The notes beneath the pieces were generated by a model. The model had not been told where the DNA came from. It did no database searches and saw nothing but the letters and a program-made list of their open reading frames with translations. A stretch of 6,430 nucleotides of DNA from an uncultured Bacteroidota bacterium (lineage in GTDB: Bacteria; Bacteroidota; Bacteroidia; Chitinophagales; Chitinophagaceae): contig CAMLGP010000172.1 of assembly GCA_946479535.1 (NCBI GenBank), forward strand, positions 1-6,430, written 5' to 3'. The position numbers were made by a program, and so were the translations under genes. This document shows, piece after piece, positions 1 to 5,057 of the stretch. Each line of letters starts with the position of its first letter. The stretch's first letter is position 1.

Positions 1-177
1 CAATCCATGGTGTTCCAGGCCGGAACCAAAGAAAAAGACGGGCAGATAGTTACCAGTGGGGGACGTGTGTTTTGTGTTACCTCTTATGGTTCCACTATCC
101 AGGAAGCAGTTGATACTTCCCAGGATGTACTCCAGTACGTTGGTTTCAATGGAATGTATTTCCGTACAGATATATGA
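1..177 (+). CDS. purD: Phosphoribosylamine-glycine ligase (GAR synthetase), C-terminal fragment
   Basis: The last 58 codons of an open frame that enters from the left edge and stops at TGA 175-177. PurD joins 5-phosphoribosylamine to glycine using ATP, the second step of de novo purine synthesis in the cytoplasm. The fragment carries the typical PurD C-terminal domain pattern: VFQAGT, then DGQIVTSGGRVFCVT, then a short helix, then a final GFNGMYFRTDI strand. This lines up with the enterobacterial VFHAGT / GGRVLCVTALG / FDGMQYRRDIG ending as I remember it. The ATP-grasp catalytic core lies outside the window and cannot be judged. The stop overlaps an ATG at 174 (ATGA), so the next gene could be translationally coupled if that ATG is used. 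Identity is secure from the motif pattern; intactness of the whole gene is unknown. Confidence 0.93.
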   Translation, partial: QSMVFQAGTKEKDGQIVTSGGRVFCVTSYGSTIQEAVDTSQDVLQYVGFNGMYFRTDI

Positions 178-182
178 AACGA

Positions 183-211
183 GTTCAAATAAGGTCCCTT
201 CTTTATCTTCG
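183..211 (+). promoter_or_regulatory. Candidate Bacteroidota-type promoter just before the tryptophan dioxygenase start
   Basis: TATCTTCG at 204-211 matches 7 of 8 positions of the Bacteroidota -7 box TAnnTTTG. The -33 side is weak: only GTTC (183-186) sits about 17 nt upstream, where TTTG is expected. Transcription would be expected to begin about 4-7 nt after the box, at or next to the ATG at 216, giving a leaderless or nearly leaderless mRNA. The element lies inside the 5' end of the longer version of the dioxygenase frame, which supports the shorter start. The weak -33 box keeps confidence low. Confidence 0.3.
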
Positions 212-215
212 CCTC

Positions 216-1241
216 ATGAATTATCACGACTATCTTCAGCTGGATAAGATACTGAACTCCCAGATGCCTGAAAGTGATAAGCAGGGCATGAGCGCACATG
301 ATGAAATGCTGTTCATCATCATTCATCAGGCCTATGAACTATGGTTCAAACAACTACATCATGAAATAGATTCTGTGCTGGAGATCATGGACCGGCCTTC
401 TCTCAATGATAATTCTCCTGATCTTGAAATGATCGTACACCGTTTGAGACGGTGCGTTTCAATTTTACGGTTGCTTGTCAACCAGATCGAGATAATGGAA
501 ACCATGACGCCCATGGATTTCCTGGACTTTAGGGATATGCTCAGGCCTGCTTCCGGATTTCAGAGCTGGCAATTCAAGGAGATAGAGGCCAAGCTGGGTT
601 TGAAATTTGAGCAGCGTCACGGAAAAGAATATTATACTTCTCAGTTAAGAGAAGAACATATCAAACTGATCAAAAAAGCGGAACAACAAAAGAATGTTCT
701 GCAATTGGTCAATGAATGGCTGGAACGAATGCCCTTCTTTGAAGAAAAGAGTAATTGGGATGGTTTTTTGGTTCATGGCAGTAAAGAAAAAGCACATTCC
801 TTTTGGGCAGAGTATCGTTACCGCTATGAACACAGTTTATCAGATGCTGAAAAATCAAACCTACAGGCCTTTGATGAAACATTTATGAATCAGTCAGCTT
901 CCAGTGATGGAAGTTTATCGCCTGATGCAGCCAGATCGGCTTTATTTATCATGCTCTATCGCCGCTATCCAATGTTGCAATTGCCTTTCCAGTTATTGAA
1001 TGCATTACTTGAGATTGATGAACAGCTTAGTTCCTGGCGTTATCGCCATATGAATATGGTGCACCGGATGATTGGGAGCAGGATTGGTACTGGTGGTAGC
1101 AGTGGCAAGGATTATCTGAAAGGGGCGGCTGACAGGCATTATATTTTCCGGGACATTGCCCGTTTAAATAGTTTCCTTATAGAATCAGGAAAACTGCCCA
1201 TTCTTACTCCATCCATGGAAAAAAGGCTCGGGTTCCTGTAA
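216..1241 (+). CDS. kynA: Tryptophan 2,3-dioxygenase (heme)
   Basis: Catalyses L-tryptophan + O2 to N-formyl-kynurenine, the first step of the kynurenine pathway; cytoplasmic and heme-dependent. Numbered from the ATG at 216 (341 aa), visible motifs are HDEMLFIIIHQAYELWFKQ with the distal His37, MTPMDFLDFR with Phe102 and the substrate-carboxylate Arg106, ASGFQS, RYRHMNMVHRMIGS with the proximal heme ligand His278, and GTGGSSG with Thr292, which contacts the substrate ammonium group in the family. All expected active-site residues are present. The segment between Arg106 and His278 is longer than in the short Xanthomonas-type enzyme and resembles the animal form. I chose ATG 216 because family similarity begins at NYHDYLQLDKILNSQ; an in-frame ATG at 174 would add 14 residues (MKRVQIRSLLYLRL) without counterpart and overlap the purD stop. 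No other kynurenine gene is adjacent. Function is secure; the start is less so. Confidence 0.94.
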   Translation: MNYHDYLQLDKILNSQMPESDKQGMSAHDEMLFIIIHQAYELWFKQLHHEIDSVLEIMDRPSLNDNSPDLEMIVHRLRRCVSILRLLVNQIEIMETMTPMDFLDFRDMLRPASGFQSWQFKEIEAKLGLKFEQRHGKEYYTSQLREEHIKLIKKAEQQKNVLQLVNEWLERMPFFEEKSNWDGFLVHGSKEKAHSFWAEYRYRYEHSLSDAEKSNLQAFDETFMNQSASSDGSLSPDAARSALFIMLYRRYPMLQLPFQLLNALLEIDEQLSSWRYRHMNMVHRMIGSRIGTGGSSGKDYLKGAADRHYIFRDIARLNSFLIESGKLPILTPSMEKRLGFL

Positions 1242-1243
1242 AC

Positions 1244-1269
1244 AAAAAGCACTGGCTGCTGCCAATGCT
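1244..1269 (-). terminator. Intrinsic terminator of the minus-strand beta-barrel gene
   Basis: The arms 1248-1256 (AGCACTGGC) and 1261-1269 (GCCAATGCT) enclose the loop TGCT. Read on the minus strand this is a 9-bp stem with one U.G wobble, followed directly by TTTTTGTTT (complement of 1240-1248), the layout of a rho-independent terminator. It lies 32 nt past the stop of the minus-strand gene. On the plus strand the wobble becomes a C.A mismatch and the following tract (AATTTGTTACTG) is poor, so it should be a weaker terminator for the dioxygenase. Confidence 0.7.
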
Positions 1270-1301
1270 AATTTGTTACTGTTATGTAAGACGCTTGTTG
1301 G

Positions 1302-1772
1302 TTAGAAGGTATAACGAATACCTAAGCCACCCCAGCTGCCATAGAATCCACGTCCGGCGCCGAATTCAAAGGAAGGTTGCCAGTCGAGCGACACGTTGAT
1401 CGGAGCGCCATTGAATTTGTAGTCAAGACCAATTACGCCATCAAGGCCGGCAAAGACGCCATCACCATACTTATCACCGTAGATGCCAATATGCGCACCA
1501 GGTCCAATATACCATTTGAGGCCGGGGGCACCATTAATATCACCATGGATCTCGAAAAGACCTGTAAAACGTACGCCATTCCTCCAGAAATAACCGATCA
1601 GTTCACCGGCATTTTGGGAATTGAAGAAATGTTTAAGGGAAATTCCAGCCCCATCCCACACTTTCACGCCCAGGGCGGTTCTGTAGTCGGTACTGTTGGC
1701 ACTTTTACTTTGAGCAGTAGCGCTGAAACTGAGAAATAGAACGGTAACTGTAAGGATTAAAACCTTTCTCAT
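1302..1772 (-). CDS. Small secreted protein, probable outer-membrane beta-barrel, function unknown
   Basis: A 156-residue protein. Residues 1-20 form a signal peptide: MRK, then a hydrophobic stretch LILTVTVLFLSFSA, with likely signal peptidase I cleavage at ATA|QS. The mature part alternates glycines, aromatics and short polar strands (GLFEIHG, KWYIGPGAHIGIYG, FAGLDGVIGLDYKF, INVSLDWQPSFEFG) and ends GGLGIRYTF, a C-terminal aromatic typical of proteins handed to the BAM outer-membrane insertion machinery. About 135 mature residues could make a barrel of roughly eight strands. I do not recognise a specific family. I chose the ATG at 1772 because it gives a canonical signal peptide; an upstream in-frame ATG at 1838 would add 22 polar residues ahead of it and overlaps the sigma-54-like promoter. 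The gene is convergent with the dioxygenase gene, is transcribed alone, and has an intrinsic terminator downstream. The location is inferred. Confidence 0.8.
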   Translation of the reverse strand: MRKVLILTVTVLFLSFSATAQSKSANSTDYRTALGVKVWDGAGISLKHFFNSQNAGELIGYFWRNGVRFTGLFEIHGDINGAPGLKWYIGPGAHIGIYGDKYGDGVFAGLDGVIGLDYKFNGAPINVSLDWQPSFEFGAGRGFYGSWGGLGIRYTF

Positions 1773-1820
1773 AAAATTTGACTTTAGGGGAAGTTGGTTA
1801 TTGTTTAATTCACCTGTCAA

Positions 1821-1837
1821 TTGCCATTTTTGTGCCA
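1821..1837 (-). promoter_or_regulatory. Candidate sigma-54 (RpoN) promoter for the beta-barrel gene
   Basis: Reading the minus strand, TGGCACAAAAATGGCAA compares with the RpoN consensus TGGCAC-N5-TTGCA. The -24 box is perfect, the essential GG and GC doublets have the correct spacing, and the only mismatch is G for T at the second base of the -12 box. Transcription would start around 1810, giving a leader of roughly 38 nt before the ATG at 1772. No good TTTG / TAnnTTTG pair is seen upstream of this gene. I did not find an enhancer-binding-protein site by eye. Confidence 0.45.
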
Positions 1838-1961
1838 AACTTGTTCAATAAGGCTTTATAAGTCCTTTATGGCCATAGGAGTAGCAATTTTTCAGTTATG
1901 TATGGCTGGTTAGTCCGGGGGAGGATTTCCAGGGGTTGACGTAGTTGTTCGTCAGTAGTAA

Positions 1962-2007
1962 TCCTGCAAATTACAGCAGCCTCAGATTGGGGTGAGGTGC
2001 TGCAGGA
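1962..2007. repeat. Strong bulged hairpin of unknown function
   Basis: The pairing layers are TCCTG (1962-1966) with CAGGA (2003-2007), a 7-nt one-sided bulge CAAATTA, CAGCA (1974-1978) with TGCTG (1998-2002), a single bulged G at 1979, and CCTCA (1980-1984) with TGAGG (1993-1997) around the loop GATTGGGG. That makes 15 Watson-Crick pairs. The outer arms also match as the 7-bp inverted repeat TCCTGCA / TGCAGGA. No U-tract follows on the plus strand, so it is not an obvious intrinsic terminator. It matches no riboswitch class that I recognise. Confidence 0.5.
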
Positions 2008-2039
2008 GATCCGGGCAGTTATTCACGCTTTGGCCTGAT

Positions 2040-2130
2040 ACTTTGCCATGGTTCACGCGCGTTCATTCAGGCGCCCCACGAACCATAATTTACGGCTGGC
2101 AATGTTCGTGAGACACGAACCATGGCAAGT
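2040..2130. repeat. Compound palindromic element, copy 1 of a dispersed repeat
   Basis: The outer arms are ACTTTGCCATGGTTC (2040-2054) and GAACCATGGCAAGT (2117-2130), complementary except for one extra T. Inside is a perfect 7-bp hairpin GTTCGTG-AGA-CACGAAC (2104-2120), and the decamer CACGAACCAT appears twice in direct orientation (2077-2086 and 2114-2123). The complement of 2105-2128 matches 4882-4905 at 23 of 24 bases, so this is a repeated family and not chance symmetry. It resembles short intergenic palindromic repeats of the REP or MITE type. No transposase lies in the window and I see no clear target duplication. Confidence 0.7.
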
Positions 2131-2325
2131 GACACATGGCAGTAGCTAGAAAATACACTTAGCTTTTATCGATTTACCATTCTGAAACTGGATAGATGAT
2201 TGCATTGTACATAAGGAAAACCATTTTGAAAAAGATATTTACATATTATTATAATAGAAGCAGGGTGGCTTCGTTAAAGTCATTCACGCAATTGTGTAAA
2301 TGAAAAACCAGTGTTTGATTCTTAC

Positions 2326-2356
2326 TTTGCTAATTCAAATTATTCCTTCAACTTTG
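2326..2356 (+). promoter_or_regulatory. Candidate promoter for mreB(CD)
   Basis: TTTG at 2326-2329, a 19-nt spacer, then CAACTTTG at 2349-2356, which has one mismatch to the Bacteroidota -7 consensus TAnnTTTG. Transcription would start around 2361-2364, about 20 nt before the mreB ATG. No Shine-Dalgarno sequence is seen in the AT-rich leader TTTAAATCCAATAAATACGA, which is usual for Bacteroidota. A similar arrangement precedes mrdA at 4971-5002. Confidence 0.42.
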
Positions 2357-2383
2357 CTCACTATTTAAATCCAATAAATACGA

Positions 2384-3409
2384 ATGGGACTTTTTAACTG
2401 GTTTACACAAGAAATAGCGATGGATCTGGGAACAGCCAATACCCTCATCATACACAATGATGAAGTTGCGGTAAATGAGCCCAGTATTGTTGCCCTTAAC
2501 CGGAATAATCCAAAGGAAGTACTGGCTGTGGGCAAGAAGGCTTTGATGATGCATGAAAAAACCCATGAGAGCATCCGTACTGTGCGCCCCCTGAAAGATG
2601 GCGTAATTGCAGATTTTAACGCAGCCGAGCTGATGATCCGGGAACTGATCAAGCTGGTTTACCCCAAAAAACCCCTGTTTCCTCCCAGCTGGCGCATGAT
2701 GATATGTATTCCTTCCTCTATTACTGAAGTTGAAAAAAGAGCAGTGCGCGACAGTGCAGAACAGGCTGGCGCTAAAGAAGTTTACCTCTTACATGAGCCT
2801 ATGGCTGCCGCCCTGGGTATCGGGATAGATGTAGAGGAGCCTGTTGGTAATATGATCATTGATATCGGCGGTGGTACCACCGGTATTACTGTGATCGCCC
2901 TTGCCGGTATCGTGTGTGACCAGAGTATCCGTATCGCAGGTGACGAGTTTACCGCTGATATTATGGAAGCTCTTCGCCGCTACCATAGCCTGCTGATCGG
3001 TGAACGTACCGCTGAACAGATTAAGATCAACGTTGGGGCTGCCATGAAGGATCTGGACAACCCGCCTGAAGATATCCCTGTAAACGGTCGTGACCTTGTA
3101 ACTGGTATTCCAAAGCAGATCATGGTCAGCTACCAGGAAATTGCTGAGGCACTTGACAAAAGCATTTTCAAAATAGAAGAAGCCATACTCAAAGCACTGG
3201 AGCAAACTCCACCCGAGCTGGCTGCTGATATCTACCGTCGTGGACTTTACCTGACCGGTGGTGGCGCTTTGTTAAGAGGCCTTGACAAAAGGTTATCACA
3301 AAAAATCAAATTACCCGTTCATGTGGCTGATGATCCCCTGAAAAGTGTGGTTCGTGGTACAGGGATTGCTTTGAAGAATTACGACAAGTATCCGTTTGTT
3401 ATGAGATAA
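2384..3409 (+). CDS. mreB: Rod-shape-determining actin homologue MreB
   Basis: A 341-aa bacterial actin that polymerises on ATP along the inner membrane and organises side-wall peptidoglycan synthesis by the elongasome. Visible are an amphipathic N-terminal membrane anchor (MGLFNWF), the phosphate-1 loop DLGTANT (14-20), NEPSIVA, the VRPLKDGVIADF block, HEPMAAALG with the catalytic Glu138, the phosphate-2 loop DIGGGTT (160-166), the GERTAEQIK helix, TPPELAADI, and the adenosine motif LTGGGALLRGLD (290-301). Length and C-terminal ending are normal for the family. One oddity is Gly167 after GGGTT, where Glu or Asp is usual (E. coli GGGTTEVAV). The start fits the Bacteroidota MreB N-terminus and no in-frame alternative is better. 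It leads an mreB-mreC-mreD cluster, with 24 nt between its stop and the mreC TTG. The lineage-like phrase GIGIDVEEPVGNM supports the Bacteroidota assignment. Confidence 0.98.
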   Translation: MGLFNWFTQEIAMDLGTANTLIIHNDEVAVNEPSIVALNRNNPKEVLAVGKKALMMHEKTHESIRTVRPLKDGVIADFNAAELMIRELIKLVYPKKPLFPPSWRMMICIPSSITEVEKRAVRDSAEQAGAKEVYLLHEPMAAALGIGIDVEEPVGNMIIDIGGGTTGITVIALAGIVCDQSIRIAGDEFTADIMEALRRYHSLLIGERTAEQIKINVGAAMKDLDNPPEDIPVNGRDLVTGIPKQIMVSYQEIAEALDKSIFKIEEAILKALEQTPPELAADIYRRGLYLTGGGALLRGLDKRLSQKIKLPVHVADDPLKSVVRGTGIALKNYDKYPFVMR

Positions 3410-3411
3410 AT

Positions 3412-3441
3412 ATGGTCTCTAAACCTATCCCCCTTGCGTAA
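3412..3441 (+). other. Nine-codon mini-ORF overlapping the mreC start
   Basis: An ATG at 3412, two bases after the mreB stop, reads MVSKPIPLA and stops at TAA 3439-3441, six bases into mreC in another frame. It may be a chance ATG, a translational coupler that delivers ribosomes to the mreC TTG, or the true mreC start displaced by one base in the CCCCC run at 3429-3433. Removing one C would join it in frame as MVSKPIPLRNIF. The sequence alone cannot decide. Confidence 0.2.
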
Positions 3442-4312
3442 CATATTCCTATTCATTCGTCGGTATTTTACGTTTTTATTTTTCCTCGTGCTGCAGGCGG
3501 TAGCATTGTGGTTCCTGTTTACCTATAATCGTTTTCACAGAGCCAAAGGCCTGGGTGCCGCAAATGAAATAACAGGCTGGTTCAACTCCAAATACAATAA
3601 CGCAGAAGATTTTTTCCGGATGAAAGAAGAGAACAGGCGACTGCTGAAGATGAATGATTCCCTTCTCAATCTTCTCCCAAGCAATTTTGCCAGACTGGAT
3701 ACCTCTTCAAGACTTGTAACTGATACGGTTCCTTTTGATACGCTGGGTCATTATCGGCGGTTTATCTGGCGGGATGCTCAGGTAGTTTACAGTACCGTTA
3801 ATTCCGAAAAGAATTATATCCAGATCAACCGGGGTTCCAACCAGGGTATGAAAGATAATATGGGTGTGTTCAGTTCAGATGGAGGACTGGTTGGACAAAT
3901 TGTAAATGTAAGTCCCAACTACAGCCAGGTAATGAGTATGCTGCATATACAGAATAAGGTAAGTGTACTGGTTAAGAAGACTGGTAGCACTGGCCTGATC
4001 TCCTGGGACGGGAAGAATCCAAAATTCCTCACGCTAAATGGTATTTCAAAGAGTGATTCAATTGTGAAAGGGGATACGGTGCTGACGGGCAATTACTCGC
4101 TCAGTTTTGCTCCTGGTCACATGGTTGGCACCATTGAGGAAGTTATTCCTGATAATTCAAGCACTTTCTATATTCTGAAAGTGCGTACCAGGGCCAATTT
4201 TAATGACCTGCAGCAGGTACAGGTAGTGGAAAATCTCCAATATGAAGACCAGAGCGAACTTTTACAGGAAACACGCAAAAAGATAGATGAGAATAAAAAA
4301 ACAGGCAGGTGA
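3434..4312 (+). CDS. mreC: Rod-shape-determining protein MreC
   Basis: A 292-aa bitopic inner-membrane protein that links cytoplasmic MreB and MreD to periplasmic PBP2 and is thought to activate the latter. It has a short basic cytoplasmic tail (MRNIFLFIRRY), one membrane segment at about residues 12-31, a coiled-coil at about 57-80 (FRMKEENRRLLKMNDSLL), and the double beta-barrel MreC domain at about 110-270. That domain includes INRGSNQGMKDNMGV, GLVGQIVNVSPNYSQV, and GDTVLTGNYSLSFAPGHMVGTI. A charged, probably disordered tail follows. No ATG is available: the frame is open only from 3410, the first internal Met is residue 63, and TTG 3434 gives an N-terminus (MRNIFLFIRRYFTF) that fits the group. 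No Shine-Dalgarno is visible. The stop TGA overlaps the mreD GTG by 4 nt. Family assignment is firm; the exact start is uncertain. Confidence 0.95.
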   Translation: MRNIFLFIRRYFTFLFFLVLQAVALWFLFTYNRFHRAKGLGAANEITGWFNSKYNNAEDFFRMKEENRRLLKMNDSLLNLLPSNFARLDTSSRLVTDTVPFDTLGHYRRFIWRDAQVVYSTVNSEKNYIQINRGSNQGMKDNMGVFSSDGGLVGQIVNVSPNYSQVMSMLHIQNKVSVLVKKTGSTGLISWDGKNPKFLTLNGISKSDSIVKGDTVLTGNYSLSFAPGHMVGTIEEVIPDNSSTFYILKVRTRANFNDLQQVQVVENLQYEDQSELLQETRKKIDENKKTGR

Positions 4313-4842
4313 GTGATCTAGTGAGAAATATAATCCGGTTCGCCCTGTTCATCATTATACAGGTGTACCTGCTAAACAAGATCCCGCATCTACATCAGTT
4401 CATAATTCCCTACATCTATTTCCTGTTTGTACTCTGGCTTCCGTTTTCCATATCCCGTATAGGGCTCATGTTTATAGCCTTTCTGACAGGATTGGTACTT
4501 GATTTCTTTACCATGACGCCCGGCCTTCACGCATCTGCCTGTGTACTGATAGCCTATCTGAGACCATTCGTGATTGGAGTACTTACTCCCAAGGATATAT
4601 CAGGATTTAATTACCGGGAACCTTCTCCCCGTGCCATGGGCTGGACTCCCTATCTCGTATATGTATTAGTGCTCACCCTTGCCCACCATGGATTGCTGAC
4701 TTTCCTGGAATGGCTTTCATTTGGATCCTTCCTGCGCTTCCTGATCAAGGTAGCTTCCACTACTGCAATCAGCATGTTACTGGTGATCATTGTTGAACTT
4801 CTCTTCCCAAGGCGGTTGAAATTTCGTACTAATACGGCATAG
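4309..4842 (+). CDS. mreD: Rod-shape-determining protein MreD
   Basis: A 177-aa polytopic inner-membrane protein of the elongasome, partner of MreC. I see about six hydrophobic segments (roughly residues 5-24, 30-48, 51-68, 72-92, 113-135 and 139-165). They include the family block FLTGLVLDFFTMTPGLHASACVL-type sequence at about 58-80, followed by IAYLRP. The C-terminus is short and basic (PRRLKFRTNTA). It starts with GTG at 4309, overlapping the mreC stop as GTGA, a classic translational-coupling arrangement; a second GTG at 4321 would remove four residues. MreD diverges quickly, so the assignment rests on the membrane topology, the LDFF / HASA / LRP pattern and its place after mreC. Confidence 0.93.
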   Translation: MSDLVRNIIRFALFIIIQVYLLNKIPHLHQFIIPYIYFLFVLWLPFSISRIGLMFIAFLTGLVLDFFTMTPGLHASACVLIAYLRPFVIGVLTPKDISGFNYREPSPRAMGWTPYLVYVLVLTLAHHGLLTFLEWLSFGSFLRFLIKVASTTAISMLLVIIVELLFPRRLKFRTNTA

Positions 4843-4860
4843 CAGGAGATTTCAGGGGCC

Positions 4861-4909
4861 GTGGTTCGGTGCCATGTTTCGTTGCCATGGTTCGTGTCCC
4901 ACGAAACAT
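4861..4909. repeat. Palindromic element, copy 2 of the dispersed repeat
   Basis: ATGTTTCGT (4874-4882) and ACGAAACAT (4901-4909) are a perfect 9-bp inverted repeat. Between them, ATGGTTCGTG (4887-4896) can instead pair with CACGAAACAT (4900-4909) with one mismatch around the loop TCC, so two mutually exclusive hairpins share the same right arm. A further TGGTTCG lies at 4862-4868. TTGCCATGGTTCGTGTC plus CACGAA (4882-4905) matches the complement of 2105-2128 with one difference. It sits 18 bp after mreD and is not followed by a T-tract, so any terminator role would be weak. Confidence 0.68.
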
Positions 4910-4970
4910 AGCGTTTCTCCGATAGTACTATTGAAAGTTTTCTTAAAAGAAAAATATATTAAGCGGAAGA

Positions 4971-5002
4971 TTTGGAAAGCGTCTTTTCCCATGCGTACTT
5001 TG
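4971..5002 (+). promoter_or_regulatory. Candidate promoter for mrdA
   Basis: TTTG at 4971-4974, a 20-nt spacer, then GTACTTTG at 4995-5002. The TTTG half of the -7 consensus TAnnTTTG is intact, but the TA half is off (or shifted by one base as TACTTTG). A start near 5007-5010 would leave a leader of about 50 nt. Just upstream is an AT-rich stretch with the short inverted repeat TTTTCTT-AA-AAGAAAA (4938-4953). With the 215-bp gap after mreD, it suggests mrdA can be transcribed separately from mreBCD. Confidence 0.35.
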
Positions 5003-5057
5003 TAATTGCTAATAAATATCTCGTCTCCCGGTCATCCCGGCTCATTGTATCTTACCT

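Larger units (their letters stand above)
1838..2383. other. Long non-coding intergenic region between the divergent beta-barrel gene and mreB
   Basis: No convincing gene is visible on either strand; the longest ATG frames I noted by eye on the plus strand are tiny (for example a 14-codon frame at 1869). The left part (about 1900-2140) is comparatively GC-rich and structured, with a bulged hairpin at 1962-2007 and a compound palindrome at 2040-2130. The right part (2141-2383) is AT-rich. It holds a weak hairpin (GAAGC 2257-2261 / GCTTC 2268-2272), an 8-bp direct repeat ACTTTGCT at 2324-2331 and 2351-2358, and the candidate mreB promoter. The change in composition near 2140 suggests the structured part was acquired separately, but this is inference. 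Confidence 0.6.

Noticed and set aside
84..326. An 80-codon minus-strand frame across the purD-dioxygenase junction, plus small frames at 56-247, 645-833 and 694-888
   Set aside because: All overlap purD or dioxygenase coding sequence with conserved motifs, and none has independent support.
1377..1739. A 120-codon open frame on the plus strand inside the beta-barrel gene
   Set aside because: It is fully antisense to a gene with a clear signal peptide and barrel ending. Its translation has no recognisable motif, and the openness follows from the glycine-rich codon pattern on the other strand.
1773..1838. N-terminal extension of the beta-barrel protein to ATG 1838 (178 aa)
   Set aside because: It would bury a canonical signal peptide behind 22 polar residues and place coding sequence over the sigma-54-like promoter.
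2039..2045. TACTTTG as another promoter -7 box
   Set aside because: The nearest TTTG (2029-2032) is only six bases upstream, so no -33 box sits at proper spacing, and no gene start follows for over 300 bp.
1838..2383. A CRISPR array, tRNA, insertion sequence or novel defence-type system in the long intergenic region
   Set aside because: There are no regularly spaced direct repeats, no cloverleaf with a TTCRA arm, no transposase fragment and no coding frame of useful length. The only repeats are short palindromes.
2789..3205. A 138-codon minus-strand frame within mreB, and shorter minus-strand frames at 2348-2652
   Set aside because: They are antisense to strongly conserved MreB motifs, or overlap them, with no protein signature of their own.
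4938..4953. Inverted repeat TTTTCTT-AA-AAGAAAA as a terminator after mreD or an operator
   Set aside because: It is A/T only apart from one pair, with a loop too short for the full stem. This is expected by chance in AT-rich intergenic DNA.
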